NCBI GenBank assembly: GCA_022496785.1
Contig: SNAP01000001.1
Coordinates: 434,001 to 498,000 of the forward strand
Source of the DNA: Marinilabiliaceae bacterium JC040
Lineage (GTDB): Bacteria > Bacteroidota > Bacteroidia > Bacteroidales > Marinifilaceae
Length of the DNA stretch: 64,000 nt
Direction of reading: 5' to 3'
The notes beneath the pieces are model-generated. The model did no database searches, had not been told where the DNA came from, and worked only from the letters and a program-made list of their open reading frames with translations. Below, one piece after another: positions 7,734 through 17,322 of this stretch; the stretch's first letter is position 1; every line of letters begins with the position of its first letter. A program made the position numbers and the translations under genes.

Positions 7734-8375
7734 ATGTTAGAAATTAATAAAGAAATTGACGATTATATTCTTAATCATACAAGTGAAGAGGATGAAGTTT
7801 TAAAAAATCTTAGAAGAGAAACTAATCTTAAGATAATGGCTCCTAGAATGCTTTCAGGGCATTTACAAGGAAAATTGTTAACATTATTATCAAAAATTAA
7901 AGCTCCAAATCGAATTCTTGAAATTGGAACTTTTACTGGTTATTCAGCTATTTGTTTAGCGAAGGGATTAGTAAGGGGAGGGAAATTATTCACAATTGAT
8001 GTTAATGATGAATTAGCTGACTTTTCTAATAAATATATTAAAAAGGCTGAATTAGATTCATCTATTGAAGCTATTATTGGCCCTGCTTTAGATATTATCC
8101 CAAAATTAAAAGAAAAATGGGATTTAGTTTTTATAGATGCAGATAAGAGAGAATATCTAGATTACTATAAAGCTGTAATTGATAATCTTAATCCTGGAGG
8201 TATTATTCTCGTAGATGACGTTTTATGGGATGGAAAAGTTATAGAAGAGATTGCAAAAAAAGATAAGCAAACAAAGGCAATTGTTGATTTCAATAATTAC
8301 ATTCAAGAGGATGAGAGAGTTGAGAATATAATAATTCCTTTAAGGCATGGTTTGTCTGTTATAAGAAAAAAATAG
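7734..8375 (+). CDS. Class I SAM-dependent O-methyltransferase
   Basis: 213 residues of the catechol-O-methyltransferase-like family 3. Motif I is ILEIGTFTGYSA (about 60-72). The metal- and substrate-site segments are FIDADKREYLDYY (about 132-144) and GGIILVDDVLWDGKV (about 155-170); the acidic residues in these bind Mg2+ in relatives. The natural substrate is not predictable. It lies 3 bases behind the M16 gene and 20 bases before selD. Confidence 0.88.
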   Translation: MLEINKEIDDYILNHTSEEDEVLKNLRRETNLKIMAPRMLSGHLQGKLLTLLSKIKAPNRILEIGTFTGYSAICLAKGLVRGGKLFTIDVNDELADFSNKYIKKAELDSSIEAIIGPALDIIPKLKEKWDLVFIDADKREYLDYYKAVIDNLNPGGIILVDDVLWDGKVIEEIAKKDKQTKAIVDFNNYIQEDERVENIIIPLRHGLSVIRKK

Positions 8376-8395
8376 ATACATAAATTAGATATATT

Positions 8396-9439
8396 ATGGA
8401 AGAAATGAAATTAACTCAATTTAGCCCTGGTGCTGGATGTGGGTGTAAAATTGCCCCAAAAGAATTAGAGAAAATTTTACATTCTGACTGTGAATATAAG
8501 CCAGATATAAATTTGTTAGTAGGGAATGATTCAAAAGATGATGCTGCTGTTTATGACTTAGGTAATGGACAAGCTGTTGTTAGTACAACGGATTTTTTCA
8601 CACCTATTGTTGATGACCCTTATGATTTTGGAAGAATTGCTGCTACAAATGCAATTAGTGATATATATGCTATGGGAGGTAAACCTATAATGGCTCTAGC
8701 AATCCTTGCGTGGCCCTTAGAGAAACTTTCAGGAGAAATTGCTAAAAGAGTAATAGAAGGAGCTAGAGAGGTCTGTGCAAATGCTGGAATTCAGTTAGCT
8801 GGAGGACATTCAATTAATATTGCTGATCCAGTATTTGGTTTAGCTGTTAACGGCATTGTAAAAACATCTAGAGTAAAGCAAAATAATACTGCTATTCCTG
8901 GTTGTAAATTATTTCTTACTAAACCTCTTGGAATTGGTGTTATGACTACTGCAGAGAAAAAGAAATTTATAGAGCATTCAAAAAATACTGAAGTTGTAGA
9001 TTTAATGTGCTCTTTAAATAAAGTGGGGCAGATTTTTGGTGAATTACCATATGTGAAATCAATGACTGACGTTACAGGTTTTGGATTATTAGGTCATCTT
9101 CTAGAAATTTGTGAAGGTTCAAATGTAAATGCTACTATCGATTACGATGCAATTCCCAAGTTTGATGGAGTTGAGGATTATATAGAGAAAGGTTCTATTC
9201 CTGGTGGAACTTTTAGAAACTGGGATTCTTATGGCCATAAGATAGGTGAGATTGATGAAAATATTAAATTGTTGTTATGCGATCCTCAAACAAGTGGTGG
9301 CCTTTTAGTTGTTGTTGAAGATCAATTTGTTTCTCAATTTCTAGAATGTGCTTCAGAAAATGGATATTCAGATCTAAATTGTATTGGTTCAATAAGAGAG
9401 AGAGTTGATTCAGATGTAGAATATATTAATATTAAATAA
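8396..9439 (+). CDS. selD: Selenide, water dikinase (selenophosphate synthase)
   Basis: 347 residues, the normal length. The catalytic region GAGCGCKI has Cys15 and Lys18, equivalent to E. coli Cys17 and Lys20, so this is the Cys form rather than the selenocysteine form. The AIRS-like ATP-binding parts follow ([49 protein letters not shown]). It makes selenophosphate from selenide and ATP for selenocysteine or 2-selenouridine in tRNA. It is 2 bases before the YedF-like gene, another selenium-linked family. SelA, SelB and tRNA-Sec are not in this window. Confidence 0.96.
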   Translation: MEEMKLTQFSPGAGCGCKIAPKELEKILHSDCEYKPDINLLVGNDSKDDAAVYDLGNGQAVVSTTDFFTPIVDDPYDFGRIAATNAISDIYAMGGKPIMALAILAWPLEKLSGEIAKRVIEGAREVCANAGIQLAGGHSINIADPVFGLAVNGIVKTSRVKQNNTAIPGCKLFLTKPLGIGVMTTAEKKKFIEHSKNTEVVDLMCSLNKVGQIFGELPYVKSMTDVTGFGLLGHLLEICEGSNVNATIDYDAIPKFDGVEDYIEKGSIPGGTFRNWDSYGHKIGEIDENIKLLLCDPQTSGGLLVVVEDQFVSQFLECASENGYSDLNCIGSIRERVDSDVEYINIK

Positions 9440-9441
9440 TT

Positions 9442-9783
9442 ATGCTTAAAAATACATTGCTACAACTAACAAAAGAATATATGGGTGATGGAGATGAAGT
9501 CTTAGGACGTTCATTAATGTATAACTATTTTAAGATTCGTCTTAACGATAATAACTTGCCTAAGATTATTGTGTTTTTTAATTCAGCTGTAAAGCTAGTA
9601 ACTAAAGATTCTGAGGTTCTAGATTTTCTTAAAGAAATAGAAGCTAAAGGAGTTAAATTGATTTGTTGTACTACTTGTTTAAAGCACTTTGATTTACTTG
9701 ATCAAATAGAATGTGGAACTCCTGGTAGTATGGTTGATATTATCAGTTTACAAGATAATGCAGATAAAATAATTACTTTATAA
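9442..9783 (+). CDS. yedF: YedF-like DsrE-family selenium metabolism protein (C-terminal domain only)
   Basis: 113 residues of DsrE-like fold. It opens with the YedF-type segment MGDGDEVLGRSLMYNYFKIRL and has a central ICCTTCLKHF Cys site and a tail (VDIISLQDNADKIITL). Full-length YedF proteins carry an extra N-terminal TusA-like sulfurtransferase domain of about 75 residues that is missing here. It directly follows selD, the usual partner, so a role in selenium or sulfur transfer is likely though not proven for the family. Confidence 0.8.
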   Translation: MLKNTLLQLTKEYMGDGDEVLGRSLMYNYFKIRLNDNNLPKIIVFFNSAVKLVTKDSEVLDFLKEIEAKGVKLICCTTCLKHFDLLDQIECGTPGSMVDIISLQDNADKIITL

Positions 9784-9787
9784 ATTT

Positions 9788-9824
9788 AAAAAGCCGACTT
9801 TGTAAAACAAAGTCGGCTTTTTTT
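9788..9824. terminator. Bidirectional terminator between yedF and gldN
   Basis: A 16-bp stem (AAAAAGCCGACTTTGT with its complement) with loop AAA and a T run serves the convergent yedF (+) and gldN (-) transcripts. Confidence 0.92.
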
Positions 9825-9839
9825 ATATTCTGTTAATAA

Positions 9840-10679
9840 CTAGTATATCCATAAATCTTGTTCCCAATTAAATATTTCTCTAGTTATTCTTTCTGATTCA
9901 ATCATTGTGTCAACACCTGTTGCATATGTATTAATTCCTCTATTGTCATATACATTTGATTCTTTCTTTATAATAGAATTAAATTGTCTTTTTATAAATA
10001 AATCATCATATGTAATTCTTAAAGCATCATTTCTACTATTGTACACTTCATGTTTAACTAGAAAATCACGACATTCATCATAGTTTACCCAAAAGCATTT
10101 TTGTTGCATTGTTTGATCAATACCTTCTTTTTTATAAACTCTAACTGGGCAAATACCAATAATACGTTTTTGCATTGTTGATGATTGTTTGTCAAAATAC
10201 CAAATTTCTTTTACTAGATATCGTTTAACTTCATTAGTTCTCATATCTGTATTGTTAATAACTTTTTTGGTACTTCCATCTTCTTGTTCAACTTCTACAG
10301 TATCAACTCTCTGACCTAGGCGTTTTTGAACAGTTTCATATGTCATAGGTACTTTAAATTCATCATCGTCAGTGTCAAAAGCTACTATCTTACCTTCCTT
10401 AATTCCTTTTAGAAAAACATCTATTAAGCTGTATATACCATCTTGTGGTGTTGTAGGAAAATACATACGTTGGTTATATTTCTCTTCAAGATTGACTTCT
10501 CTCCATAGAAGCTTTGCCCAAATGACATCTGCTTCTCTAACTGTTTGATATGGAATAGGTTTTCTGTCTACAACAGTCTTTTTCTTCCCAAACATAGTTG
10601 TTAATACACTATTTGTAGTTTGAGAATAACCACTTAAGGCGATAAGTAGAAATGTCACTGAAATAATTAATTTTCTCAT
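9840..10679 (-). CDS. gldN: Type IX secretion protein GldN/PorN
   Basis: 279 residues with a signal peptide (about 1-19). This is the GldN family, with conserved segments such as WAKLLWREVNLEEKYNQ, NEVKRYLVKEIWYFDKQSS and RIIGICPVRVYKKEG. With the lipoprotein GldK it forms the periplasmic ring under the outer-membrane Sov translocon. It is the last gene of the minus-strand porP-gldKLMN set, 31 bases after gldM, and ends at a shared terminator. Confidence 0.93.
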   Translation of the reverse strand: MRKLIISVTFLLIALSGYSQTTNSVLTTMFGKKKTVVDRKPIPYQTVREADVIWAKLLWREVNLEEKYNQRMYFPTTPQDGIYSLIDVFLKGIKEGKIVAFDTDDDEFKVPMTYETVQKRLGQRVDTVEVEQEDGSTKKVINNTDMRTNEVKRYLVKEIWYFDKQSSTMQKRIIGICPVRVYKKEGIDQTMQQKCFWVNYDECRDFLVKHEVYNSRNDALRITYDDLFIKRQFNSIIKKESNVYDNRGINTYATGVDTMIESERITREIFNWEQDLWIY

Positions 10680-10710
10680 ACCTATTAATTTAAAATATTC
10701 TTGTTAATTA

Positions 10711-12252
10711 CTATTGAATCTTAAATGTTAAAGATTGTAGTTTACGTAAACGTTTATCTGGACCTTTTGCTTTTATATCATCAATAATTAATCTTTGTCC
10801 TCTTTTACATCTTTTTATGATGTTTTTCTGTTCTTGTGTAAATCTTGCTGAATTTGATCTAGCTTCTTTTACATATCCTCCTGAACCAATTGTGTATAAA
10901 GTAAAACCAGTAACATTAAACTTCATATTAAAATCGAAATCTTTTAATATTGCTGATACTCCCCAAGAAGCTTGTAATAATCCTTTAGAAATTGCTCCTC
11001 CAGATTTTTTACTAATAGCTGCAATAGGATTTGGAACTGTTTTAACTCTAAATTTAAGTGTCTGAAGATGTTTTACTTTTCCTCCTATTTTAGAGCTTAC
11101 ACTTATATCACAAGATCTAGTAGAACTAATTGGTCTAACAATATAATTATGACCTCTTTTGATCATTTTACCGTTAATAATTCCAATTTTTAAGTTTTCT
11201 GTAGCTAATCCTGGTACTGAAACACTAACAGGGTTATCTACTCCAAGATAAAATACATTCATCTTTAGTGGAGAAACAACAACATTTGGTTCTGCTACAA
11301 TATAATGATCTTCTACAGAATAATTCTTAACCTCTCCAGATGGTGATTTGTATTTTAAGATACCCTTCCATTTATATACACCAGCTTTATTACAATTTAC
11401 TTTATAAACACTAGCATCATTATCTCTATCTGATATTGTTCTACCGTGAACTTCAAGTACAGGTAATTGTGTAGTATCTGTAGCAGCTAAAAATACTTTA
11501 GCTTTATAAGTTCCACCTTTTATTATATATCTAGATTCAGGTAATACATGAGCACTGATACTGTTGAATCTAAATGATCCTTCATCAATGTTTTTATACA
11601 AATATGAAATAAGATCTGATTCTGCATTTCTTACATCTGATTGCATTTTAGTCAAAAGTGTTACTACTCCTACTAATGGTATCATTTCAAAATTCTCAGA
11701 TTCCCATGTTTTTCTTTCACCAGGTTCAGTCTTTGGATTATCAGTATTTAAGTTCATGTCCAATCCTTTTCTTAAAACACTTTCCTTTTTGTCTAAGAAA
11801 GATTTTAAGAACTCTCTATAATCAGCAATTTTTTTTCTTAATTTCTTTCCTTTTCCGAAAGTAATCATTACTTCACCACCAATATCAAGATTGTCTTTTG
11901 AAAGAACATTATCTACATCTGCTTTATCTCCATCAGCTTTACGAACCATTTCCCACTTAAGGTCTTCAATATGTTTGTAAAGTTCGTCTGCTTTTTGTTT
12001 TACAAGATAAGCTTTATCTCTCCATTTTCTGACTTTATTCTTATTTAAAGTATACTGTTTGTCAAAATCTGCATATACTTTATCATTCTTTTTTTCAAAA
12101 TTATTTATTGTATGCGATAAACCATTTTGAACTTTTGTGAATGCATTTAATACATCACTAGAAACATTTAAGGCAAGCATTGCTGTTAGAACGAGATACA
12201 TCATTCCAACCATTTTCTGCCGTGGAGTTTCCGGACAATTCGCTGAACTCAT
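10711..12252 (-). CDS. gldM: Type IX secretion / gliding motor protein GldM/PorM
   Basis: 513 residues. A short cytoplasmic N-terminus (CPETPRQKMVG) precedes one membrane helix (MMYLVLTAMLALNVSS). A long periplasmic part follows, made of a helical bundle (about 35-215) and several beta domains. GldM rotates with GldL as the proton-driven inner-membrane motor that powers the T9SS, and it spans the periplasm to reach the GldK/GldN ring. It lies 8 bases after gldL. Confidence 0.95.
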   Translation of the reverse strand: MSSANCPETPRQKMVGMMYLVLTAMLALNVSSDVLNAFTKVQNGLSHTINNFEKKNDKVYADFDKQYTLNKNKVRKWRDKAYLVKQKADELYKHIEDLKWEMVRKADGDKADVDNVLSKDNLDIGGEVMITFGKGKKLRKKIADYREFLKSFLDKKESVLRKGLDMNLNTDNPKTEPGERKTWESENFEMIPLVGVVTLLTKMQSDVRNAESDLISYLYKNIDEGSFRFNSISAHVLPESRYIIKGGTYKAKVFLAATDTTQLPVLEVHGRTISDRDNDASVYKVNCNKAGVYKWKGILKYKSPSGEVKNYSVEDHYIVAEPNVVVSPLKMNVFYLGVDNPVSVSVPGLATENLKIGIINGKMIKRGHNYIVRPISSTRSCDISVSSKIGGKVKHLQTLKFRVKTVPNPIAAISKKSGGAISKGLLQASWGVSAILKDFDFNMKFNVTGFTLYTIGSGGYVKEARSNSARFTQEQKNIIKRCKRGQRLIIDDIKAKGPDKRLRKLQSLTFKIQ

Positions 12253-12260
12253 ACCTTAAA

Positions 12261-13076
12261 TTATTTTTGATTGTTAAAAACACTTAGCATGCTTCCATAT
12301 AAATTGTTTAAATCTGATATGTTTTTACCAAGTTGTACAGCACTCTCTTTACAGTCTTTACTTGACACTACAACAGATGATAAGTTTTCTGAAATATTAT
12401 TCATCGATTTACTTACATTTTCTGTCGATTTAGATACTTCTTGAGAATGTTTTATCTGAAGATCAAATAATGTATTTAATGAACTTAGTTTTGTGTTTAA
12501 TTCATTAGTGTTCTCTTGATATTTGTTTACAGATTCACCAACTTTTGAAAAACCGTCAGATGATGTCTTAACAGAACTTGATAAAGAAGTGATAGCTGAA
12601 TTTAATTCACTTGTATTCTTTGAGAATTCTCCCATTGATGTTGTACTAGCAACAATCATTTCTTTATATTTCTGAGCTGCTACTGTCGATTCTGTAATAT
12701 CTTTTACGTCCTCTACTGATTTTGCTAATTTTGTTAAACCATCTTTAATTTGGTTTTTAACATCTTCATCTATAACATCAAGATTAAAACTTGCATTTCC
12801 TCCCATTTTGGCTGGTGCAGCACTTGGCTCTCCACCTTCAACTAATTCTGGGAAAACTTTTGCCCAATTGTAATGTTCTATCGGTGGATCAAATACCGAT
12901 AAAAAGAAAATTGCCGCCTCAACAAGCATACCTGCTGTTAAGATAATTGGCGCACCTGGAAAGTGCATGATTTTAAATAGGGCACCTAAAATTACGGCTG
13001 TAGCTCCCCATCCGTACACAAAAGTCATAAACGATTGGTACTTTTTTGATTTTGCTAACTTTGTAAAAATACTCAC
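12261..13076 (-). CDS. gldL: Type IX secretion / gliding motor protein GldL/PorL
   Basis: 271 residues. Two membrane helices lie near residues 16-37 and 44-61, with Glu53 in the second (LVEAAIFFLS). This corresponds to the acidic residue needed for proton-driven motor function in F. johnsoniae GldL. The cytoplasmic remainder is mostly coiled coil (repeated SVDELN/KSTENVSKSM-like heptads). It forms the stator pentamer around the GldM dimer. It lies 18 bases after gldK and 8 before gldM. Confidence 0.95.
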   Translation of the reverse strand: MSIFTKLAKSKKYQSFMTFVYGWGATAVILGALFKIMHFPGAPIILTAGMLVEAAIFFLSVFDPPIEHYNWAKVFPELVEGGEPSAAPAKMGGNASFNLDVIDEDVKNQIKDGLTKLAKSVEDVKDITESTVAAQKYKEMIVASTTSMGEFSKNTSELNSAITSLSSSVKTSSDGFSKVGESVNKYQENTNELNTKLSSLNTLFDLQIKHSQEVSKSTENVSKSMNNISENLSSVVVSSKDCKESAVQLGKNISDLNNLYGSMLSVFNNQK

Positions 13077-13094
13077 GATAATAGTTTTTATTAA

Positions 13095-14423
13095 TTAATC
13101 ATTAACCTTACTTCTAACACATCTAAATCCTACATAAGATTTTGTTGTATCTTGATACTCGTATGTTCGAGTTCCACATTCAAGATATATTCCTATGTCT
13201 TTCCAAGAACCTCCACGTATTACTTTTCTTTTTAATACTGGTGGATCATCATCTCTTGCTTCATATTTATAATCTGGATTCATATCATGAATAAAATCAT
13301 AACTACCTTCATTATAAGCTGTTGATGTCCATTCTGAAACATTTCCAGCCATATCATATAATCCAAATCCATTTGCTTCGTATGATCCTACTTTGATTGT
13401 TCTTAACGATCCATCTCCTACATAATTACCTCTTAATGGTTTGAAGTTTGCTAAGAAACATCCTAATTTATTTCTTAAATATGGACCACCCCATGGATAA
13501 ATTCCATTTTTTAGACCACCTCTTGCTGCATACTCCCACTCAAATTCTGTTGGTAATCTCCATTCTAACACTTTACTCATGCTAGACTCATATCTATTAT
13601 ATAATTTTGTTCTCCAATCGCAAAAGGCTCTCGCTTGTCTCCAAGATACTCCTACAACAGGATAATTATCATAACCAGGGTGATTAAAATATGATTTTGC
13701 ATATGGTTCATTGTATGAGTATGTGAAATCTCTTTTCCAACATAATGTGTCAGGGTAAATATAATCTCTTCTTACTTTTACTAGAGAAGAACGTCCTTTT
13801 ATGTCAACAAGTTCTCCTTTTTCATTTCTAATTTGACCTTTATATTTTCCTTCATCATAGTCATATGAACGAGAAAACTTAACTGCTGTTTTATAGTCAA
13901 TTACAGTCCAAGTATAATTTAATTTTCTTACATCGAAATCTTTTGCACCTTCTAGAACATCTAAACCTTTATAGTTTAGTGTCTCTATGGCACTTAATTG
14001 TTCTTCGTTATCGTAGTCTATTTTTTCTTTCCAATTCAATCGTCTTGGTTCTACTGGATTACCTTCTTTATCTGTTAATAAAAATTCAGGAAATTGTTCA
14101 GATAATTTTTGACGTATGATAGAATCTCTAACCCAATACACAAATTGACGATATTCATCATTTGTGATTTCTGTTTCATCCATCCAAAATGAACTTAAAG
14201 AAATTACTCTCTTTTGTGTTACATTTGAATTCAAGAAATCTTGATTATTCAAACCTACTGCATAACTTCCTGCTGGAATACTTACCATTCCATAGGGGTG
14301 TTTTTCTTTAAATTTACCTCCAGAACGAGTTCCGATTAGTTCTCCTTGATTGAAAAAACTACCACAACTTGATAGTAGAAACAAAACTAATACAGCTAAA
14401 CTAGTGTTTTTAAGTCTTCCCAT
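13095..14423 (-). CDS. gldK: Type IX secretion lipoprotein GldK/PorK (formylglycine-generating-enzyme fold)
   Basis: 442 residues. A lipobox LSSC puts the lipidated Cys at position 20. Most of the rest is a FGE-sulfatase domain, with SSFWMDETEITNDEYRQF near the start and RLPTEFEWEYAARGG, DMAGNVSEW, VIRGGSW and GFRCVR at the end. GldK is a structural ring component with GldN and is not thought to act as an enzyme. It lies 11 bases after porP and 18 before gldL. Confidence 0.95.
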   Translation of the reverse strand: MGRLKNTSLAVLVLFLLSSCGSFFNQGELIGTRSGGKFKEKHPYGMVSIPAGSYAVGLNNQDFLNSNVTQKRVISLSSFWMDETEITNDEYRQFVYWVRDSIIRQKLSEQFPEFLLTDKEGNPVEPRRLNWKEKIDYDNEEQLSAIETLNYKGLDVLEGAKDFDVRKLNYTWTVIDYKTAVKFSRSYDYDEGKYKGQIRNEKGELVDIKGRSSLVKVRRDYIYPDTLCWKRDFTYSYNEPYAKSYFNHPGYDNYPVVGVSWRQARAFCDWRTKLYNRYESSMSKVLEWRLPTEFEWEYAARGGLKNGIYPWGGPYLRNKLGCFLANFKPLRGNYVGDGSLRTIKVGSYEANGFGLYDMAGNVSEWTSTAYNEGSYDFIHDMNPDYKYEARDDDPPVLKRKVIRGGSWKDIGIYLECGTRTYEYQDTTKSYVGFRCVRSKVND

Positions 14424-14434
14424 ATGTTTATCTA

Positions 14435-15418
14435 TTAAATGAATCTCACGCTACTATATTTTGATCTCTTTGTCTTTATTTTAAAACTGTATGCAAGCAT
14501 TAATTCATGGCTTCCGTTAGAATCTCTACTTAAACTTGATATTCCATAGTCATAAGCATATCCAACTTTTATTCCATTTTTGAATTCATATCCTATAGAT
14601 GCAAAGATTGAATCATCATATCTATATCCTATTCCTAAAAATAGATGTTTCTGAATTTTTGTTATTCCTCCTATATTGACTGATGTATAATCAAAATCTG
14701 TCATTGTTAACATAAAAGGAATGAATTCTAAATTTTCTTGCAGTTTTAAATTGTATCTAAATATAGCTTTATATTTTCTATTAAATTTTATATTTTCTTT
14801 TTTGTTATCACTTATTGTTCTAATACTTGTAAGTTTGGTGTTTAAAATATTACTTATCGTGAATCCAAATTCAAGATCTTTTTTCTTAAAATAAACCCCA
14901 CAACTAACATCTACACAACCATTTGAACTGTTAATAGGTGTTAAATTATCTTTCCCTGTATTAAAAATATCTTTAGGATCATTCCAATTTAAATTAGTAA
15001 AATCAAAACTTCCATTTAACTCACTACTAATATAATCAAATCTTAATCCTAGGTTCATTTTCCATCCAGAAAAAATAGTTTTGTATGCATAAGAAACGCC
15101 AACTCTTGTATACTTATTATTAATTTGTGTACCCATCTTGTTTGATATAAACGTAATACCTATACCATGTTTTTTGCCTAAAAAATTAATAGGTGCCTCA
15201 AAGTCAAACAAGTATATCTCTGGAGATTCTGAAATTCCTGACCATTGATTCTTGATTTTACCCTCTACGTAGTATTTATTATCAAGAGAAATACATGCTG
15301 GATTATCTAATACACTGAAGCCCATATGTGTACTAAATTGTGTTTCTTGTTGAGCTTTCATTGAAAAACTTAAACACAAAGTAAATATTAGAATTAATAT
15401 TAATCTATATCGGCTCAT
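14435..15418 (-). CDS. porP: PorP/SprF family type IX secretion outer-membrane protein
   Basis: 327 residues with a signal peptide (about 1-22, ending MKAQ). The family start pattern is QETQFSTHMGFSVLDNPACISLDN and the C-terminus has barrel strands such as GIKVGYAYDYGIS and SHELMLAYSFKI. The position directly before gldK matches the porP-K-L-M-N order of Porphyromonas. PorP is part of the periplasmic/outer-membrane T9SS complex. It is preceded by a 66-base gap that contains an inverted repeat (15439-15478). Confidence 0.88.
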   Translation of the reverse strand: MSRYRLILILIFTLCLSFSMKAQQETQFSTHMGFSVLDNPACISLDNKYYVEGKIKNQWSGISESPEIYLFDFEAPINFLGKKHGIGITFISNKMGTQINNKYTRVGVSYAYKTIFSGWKMNLGLRFDYISSELNGSFDFTNLNWNDPKDIFNTGKDNLTPINSSNGCVDVSCGVYFKKKDLEFGFTISNILNTKLTSIRTISDNKKENIKFNRKYKAIFRYNLKLQENLEFIPFMLTMTDFDYTSVNIGGITKIQKHLFLGIGYRYDDSIFASIGYEFKNGIKVGYAYDYGISSLSRDSNGSHELMLAYSFKIKTKRSKYSSVRFI

Positions 15419-15438
15419 ATTATCTAGATATAATTAGT

Positions 15439-15478
15439 CATATACATTAACCGAAAATGTTAACGGTATTAATGTATG
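15439..15478. repeat. Imperfect inverted repeat ahead of porP
   Basis: Arms 15439-15453 and 15464-15478 share ATACATTAA and CCG with a 2-base bulge, around a short centre. It lies between the CNNM gene stop and the porP start and has no T run on the minus strand. An operator, an mRNA stability hairpin or a weak attenuator are all possible. Confidence 0.4.
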
Positions 15479-15484
15479 TTAAAA

Positions 15485-16750
15485 TTACTCATAAATATTT
15501 AAAAATACTAAATCTATACGCGCATTTAGTATTTTTTTTATTTTGATCCTGTATTTATCAATTTTTATTTCTTGATTTTCAAGGGGTAGGTTGTGGTAAT
15601 TAAACAATATCCAACCAGCTAAAGTTTCATATTCTTCCGATTCAGGAATCTTTAATGAGAATTTCTCATTTATATATTCTATTTCTTGTCTTCCTGATAA
15701 AAGATATTCTGTATCGCTAATTTTTTTCTCAATAAGATTTACGTTATCGTGCTCATCTTCAATCTCTCCAAAAATCTCTTCCATGATATCTTCTATAGTT
15801 ATCATTCCAGAAGTACCTCCAAATTCATCTATTACTAAAGCTATGCTTTTATGTTTAGATGTGAATAACTTTAATAATTTTTGTGCCCCCATTGTTTCTG
15901 GAACTACAATTATATCAGTCATACAATCTGAGATATTTTTCGGACCTCTAAATAGAAGAGCGGAGTGGACGTAGCCAATTACATTGTCGATACTTTCTTT
16001 ATAAACTAATATCCTAGAGTATCCCGATTCTGTGAATAGTTGAAGAATCTCTGATATGGGAGTTTCAAGTTCTACAGCTGTTATTTCAGTTCGAGGTATC
16101 ATACAATCTCTAATTTTCACATTTGAAAAATCAAGAGCATTAATAAAAAACTTTATTTCGCTATCTTCTTCTTGTTTATTATCTTCATCTACATGTTCCT
16201 GAATCAGATTATTTAAATCTATCTTTCCAAAAACATGTTTATTGTTTTTATTGTCAATTTTCTTTCCTAATACTACTGATATAAAAAGATTTGAAATAAT
16301 TAGAGATATACGTGATATTGGATAAAATATAATGTAAAAAAAGAATACTGGTAAAGAAAATATCTTCAGTATTAAATTAGGTTGAATTCTAAAAATTACT
16401 TTTGGTAAAAATTCAGCTGTTAAAAGTATTATTATTGTTGAGATTACAGTGTTTGTAAGTAAAATGAATATTTCACTATTAGTACTCATCCTTATTAAGG
16501 GATTCAATAATTGTGTCATACATATACCATAAACTACTAATGCTATATTATTACCTATAAGCATAGTAGTTATATATAATGCAGGGTTTTGTGAATATAA
16601 ATTTATAATCTTAGAGATAAGATTATTCTGTTGTATATCTAGTTCAATTTTAAGTTTATTTGATGACACAAAAGCTATCTCCATTCCAGAAAAGAATGCA
16701 GAAGCTAATAACATAGCGATAATTGATAAGATGAGATAGTTGCTATCCAT
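15485..16750 (-). CDS. CNNM/CBS transporter-associated protein (HlyC/CorC, GldE-like)
   Basis: 421 residues. A CNNM (DUF21) membrane domain with about four helices (1-170) is followed by a CBS pair (about 205-330, from RDCMIPRTEITAVELETPI to GTSGMITIEDIMEEIFGEI) and a C-terminal CorC_HlyC domain. The family is linked to Mg2+ or other cation homeostasis, and the gliding protein GldE belongs to it. The gene lies 4 bases after lptC and 66 before porP, between LPS-export and T9SS genes, so a GldE-type link to secretion is possible but unproven. Confidence 0.85.
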   Translation of the reverse strand: MDSNYLILSIIAMLLASAFFSGMEIAFVSSNKLKIELDIQQNNLISKIINLYSQNPALYITTMLIGNNIALVVYGICMTQLLNPLIRMSTNSEIFILLTNTVISTIIILLTAEFLPKVIFRIQPNLILKIFSLPVFFFYIIFYPISRISLIISNLFISVVLGKKIDNKNNKHVFGKIDLNNLIQEHVDEDNKQEEDSEIKFFINALDFSNVKIRDCMIPRTEITAVELETPISEILQLFTESGYSRILVYKESIDNVIGYVHSALLFRGPKNISDCMTDIIVVPETMGAQKLLKLFTSKHKSIALVIDEFGGTSGMITIEDIMEEIFGEIEDEHDNVNLIEKKISDTEYLLSGRQEIEYINEKFSLKIPESEEYETLAGWILFNYHNLPLENQEIKIDKYRIKIKKILNARIDLVFLNIYE

Positions 16751-16754
16751 TTAT

Positions 16755-17315
16755 TTATATTTCAAATTTTCCTTTTATTTCTCCTAGTATTTCAGCATTT
16801 TCTAAATTGCTTTCATTAGCAAAGAACCCATCATTTCCTTCAATGTAATTGCCATCTTTATGGGTTATTCTCACATATTTTTCACCATATATCTTTGAAT
16901 TCTTATGATCCCAAAACATCTCTTCTGTTTTTATTGTATCTCCATCTGAAGTAATTATTGTAACATTATTACTTAATTTCCAAACTTTGGTTGTAGGATT
17001 ATACTTTGCAATATCGGCTTTTATGCTTGCGGAAAAATCTCCTTTATTATCAAATATACGAATAAAGACTCCTTTAGGGAATACTCTTTCTATCTTTTTA
17101 TCATTTATTTGTTCTAGATATTCTTTTGCATTTAACTTATAACGAACTATTAATGAGTCTGAATATACTAATTTTATATCCTTTCCATACATGTTCACAT
17201 TGTCTTTGATATCAATATATTTTTCAACTTCTTTAATATCGTTTGAGCAAGAGAAAAGCATTGCCGTCGTGAAAACGACAACAATGCTTTTTAATATTAA
17301 TATATTTGTTTTCAA
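16755..17315 (-). CDS. lptC: LPS export protein LptC (lipoprotein-like form)
   Basis: 186 residues. An N-terminal hydrophobic segment ends in LFSC (Cys23), a lipobox, whereas E. coli LptC keeps a membrane helix. The LptC-type beta-jellyroll follows (ADIAKYNPTTKVWKLSNNVTIITSDGDTIKTEEMFWD). It passes LPS from the LptB2FG transporter to LptA. It is packed 7 bases after a TPR gene and 4 before the CNNM gene. Confidence 0.85.
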   Translation of the reverse strand: MKTNILILKSIVVVFTTAMLFSCSNDIKEVEKYIDIKDNVNMYGKDIKLVYSDSLIVRYKLNAKEYLEQINDKKIERVFPKGVFIRIFDNKGDFSASIKADIAKYNPTTKVWKLSNNVTIITSDGDTIKTEEMFWDHKNSKIYGEKYVRITHKDGNYIEGNDGFFANESNLENAEILGEIKGKFEI

Positions 17316-17322
17316 TTCTATA

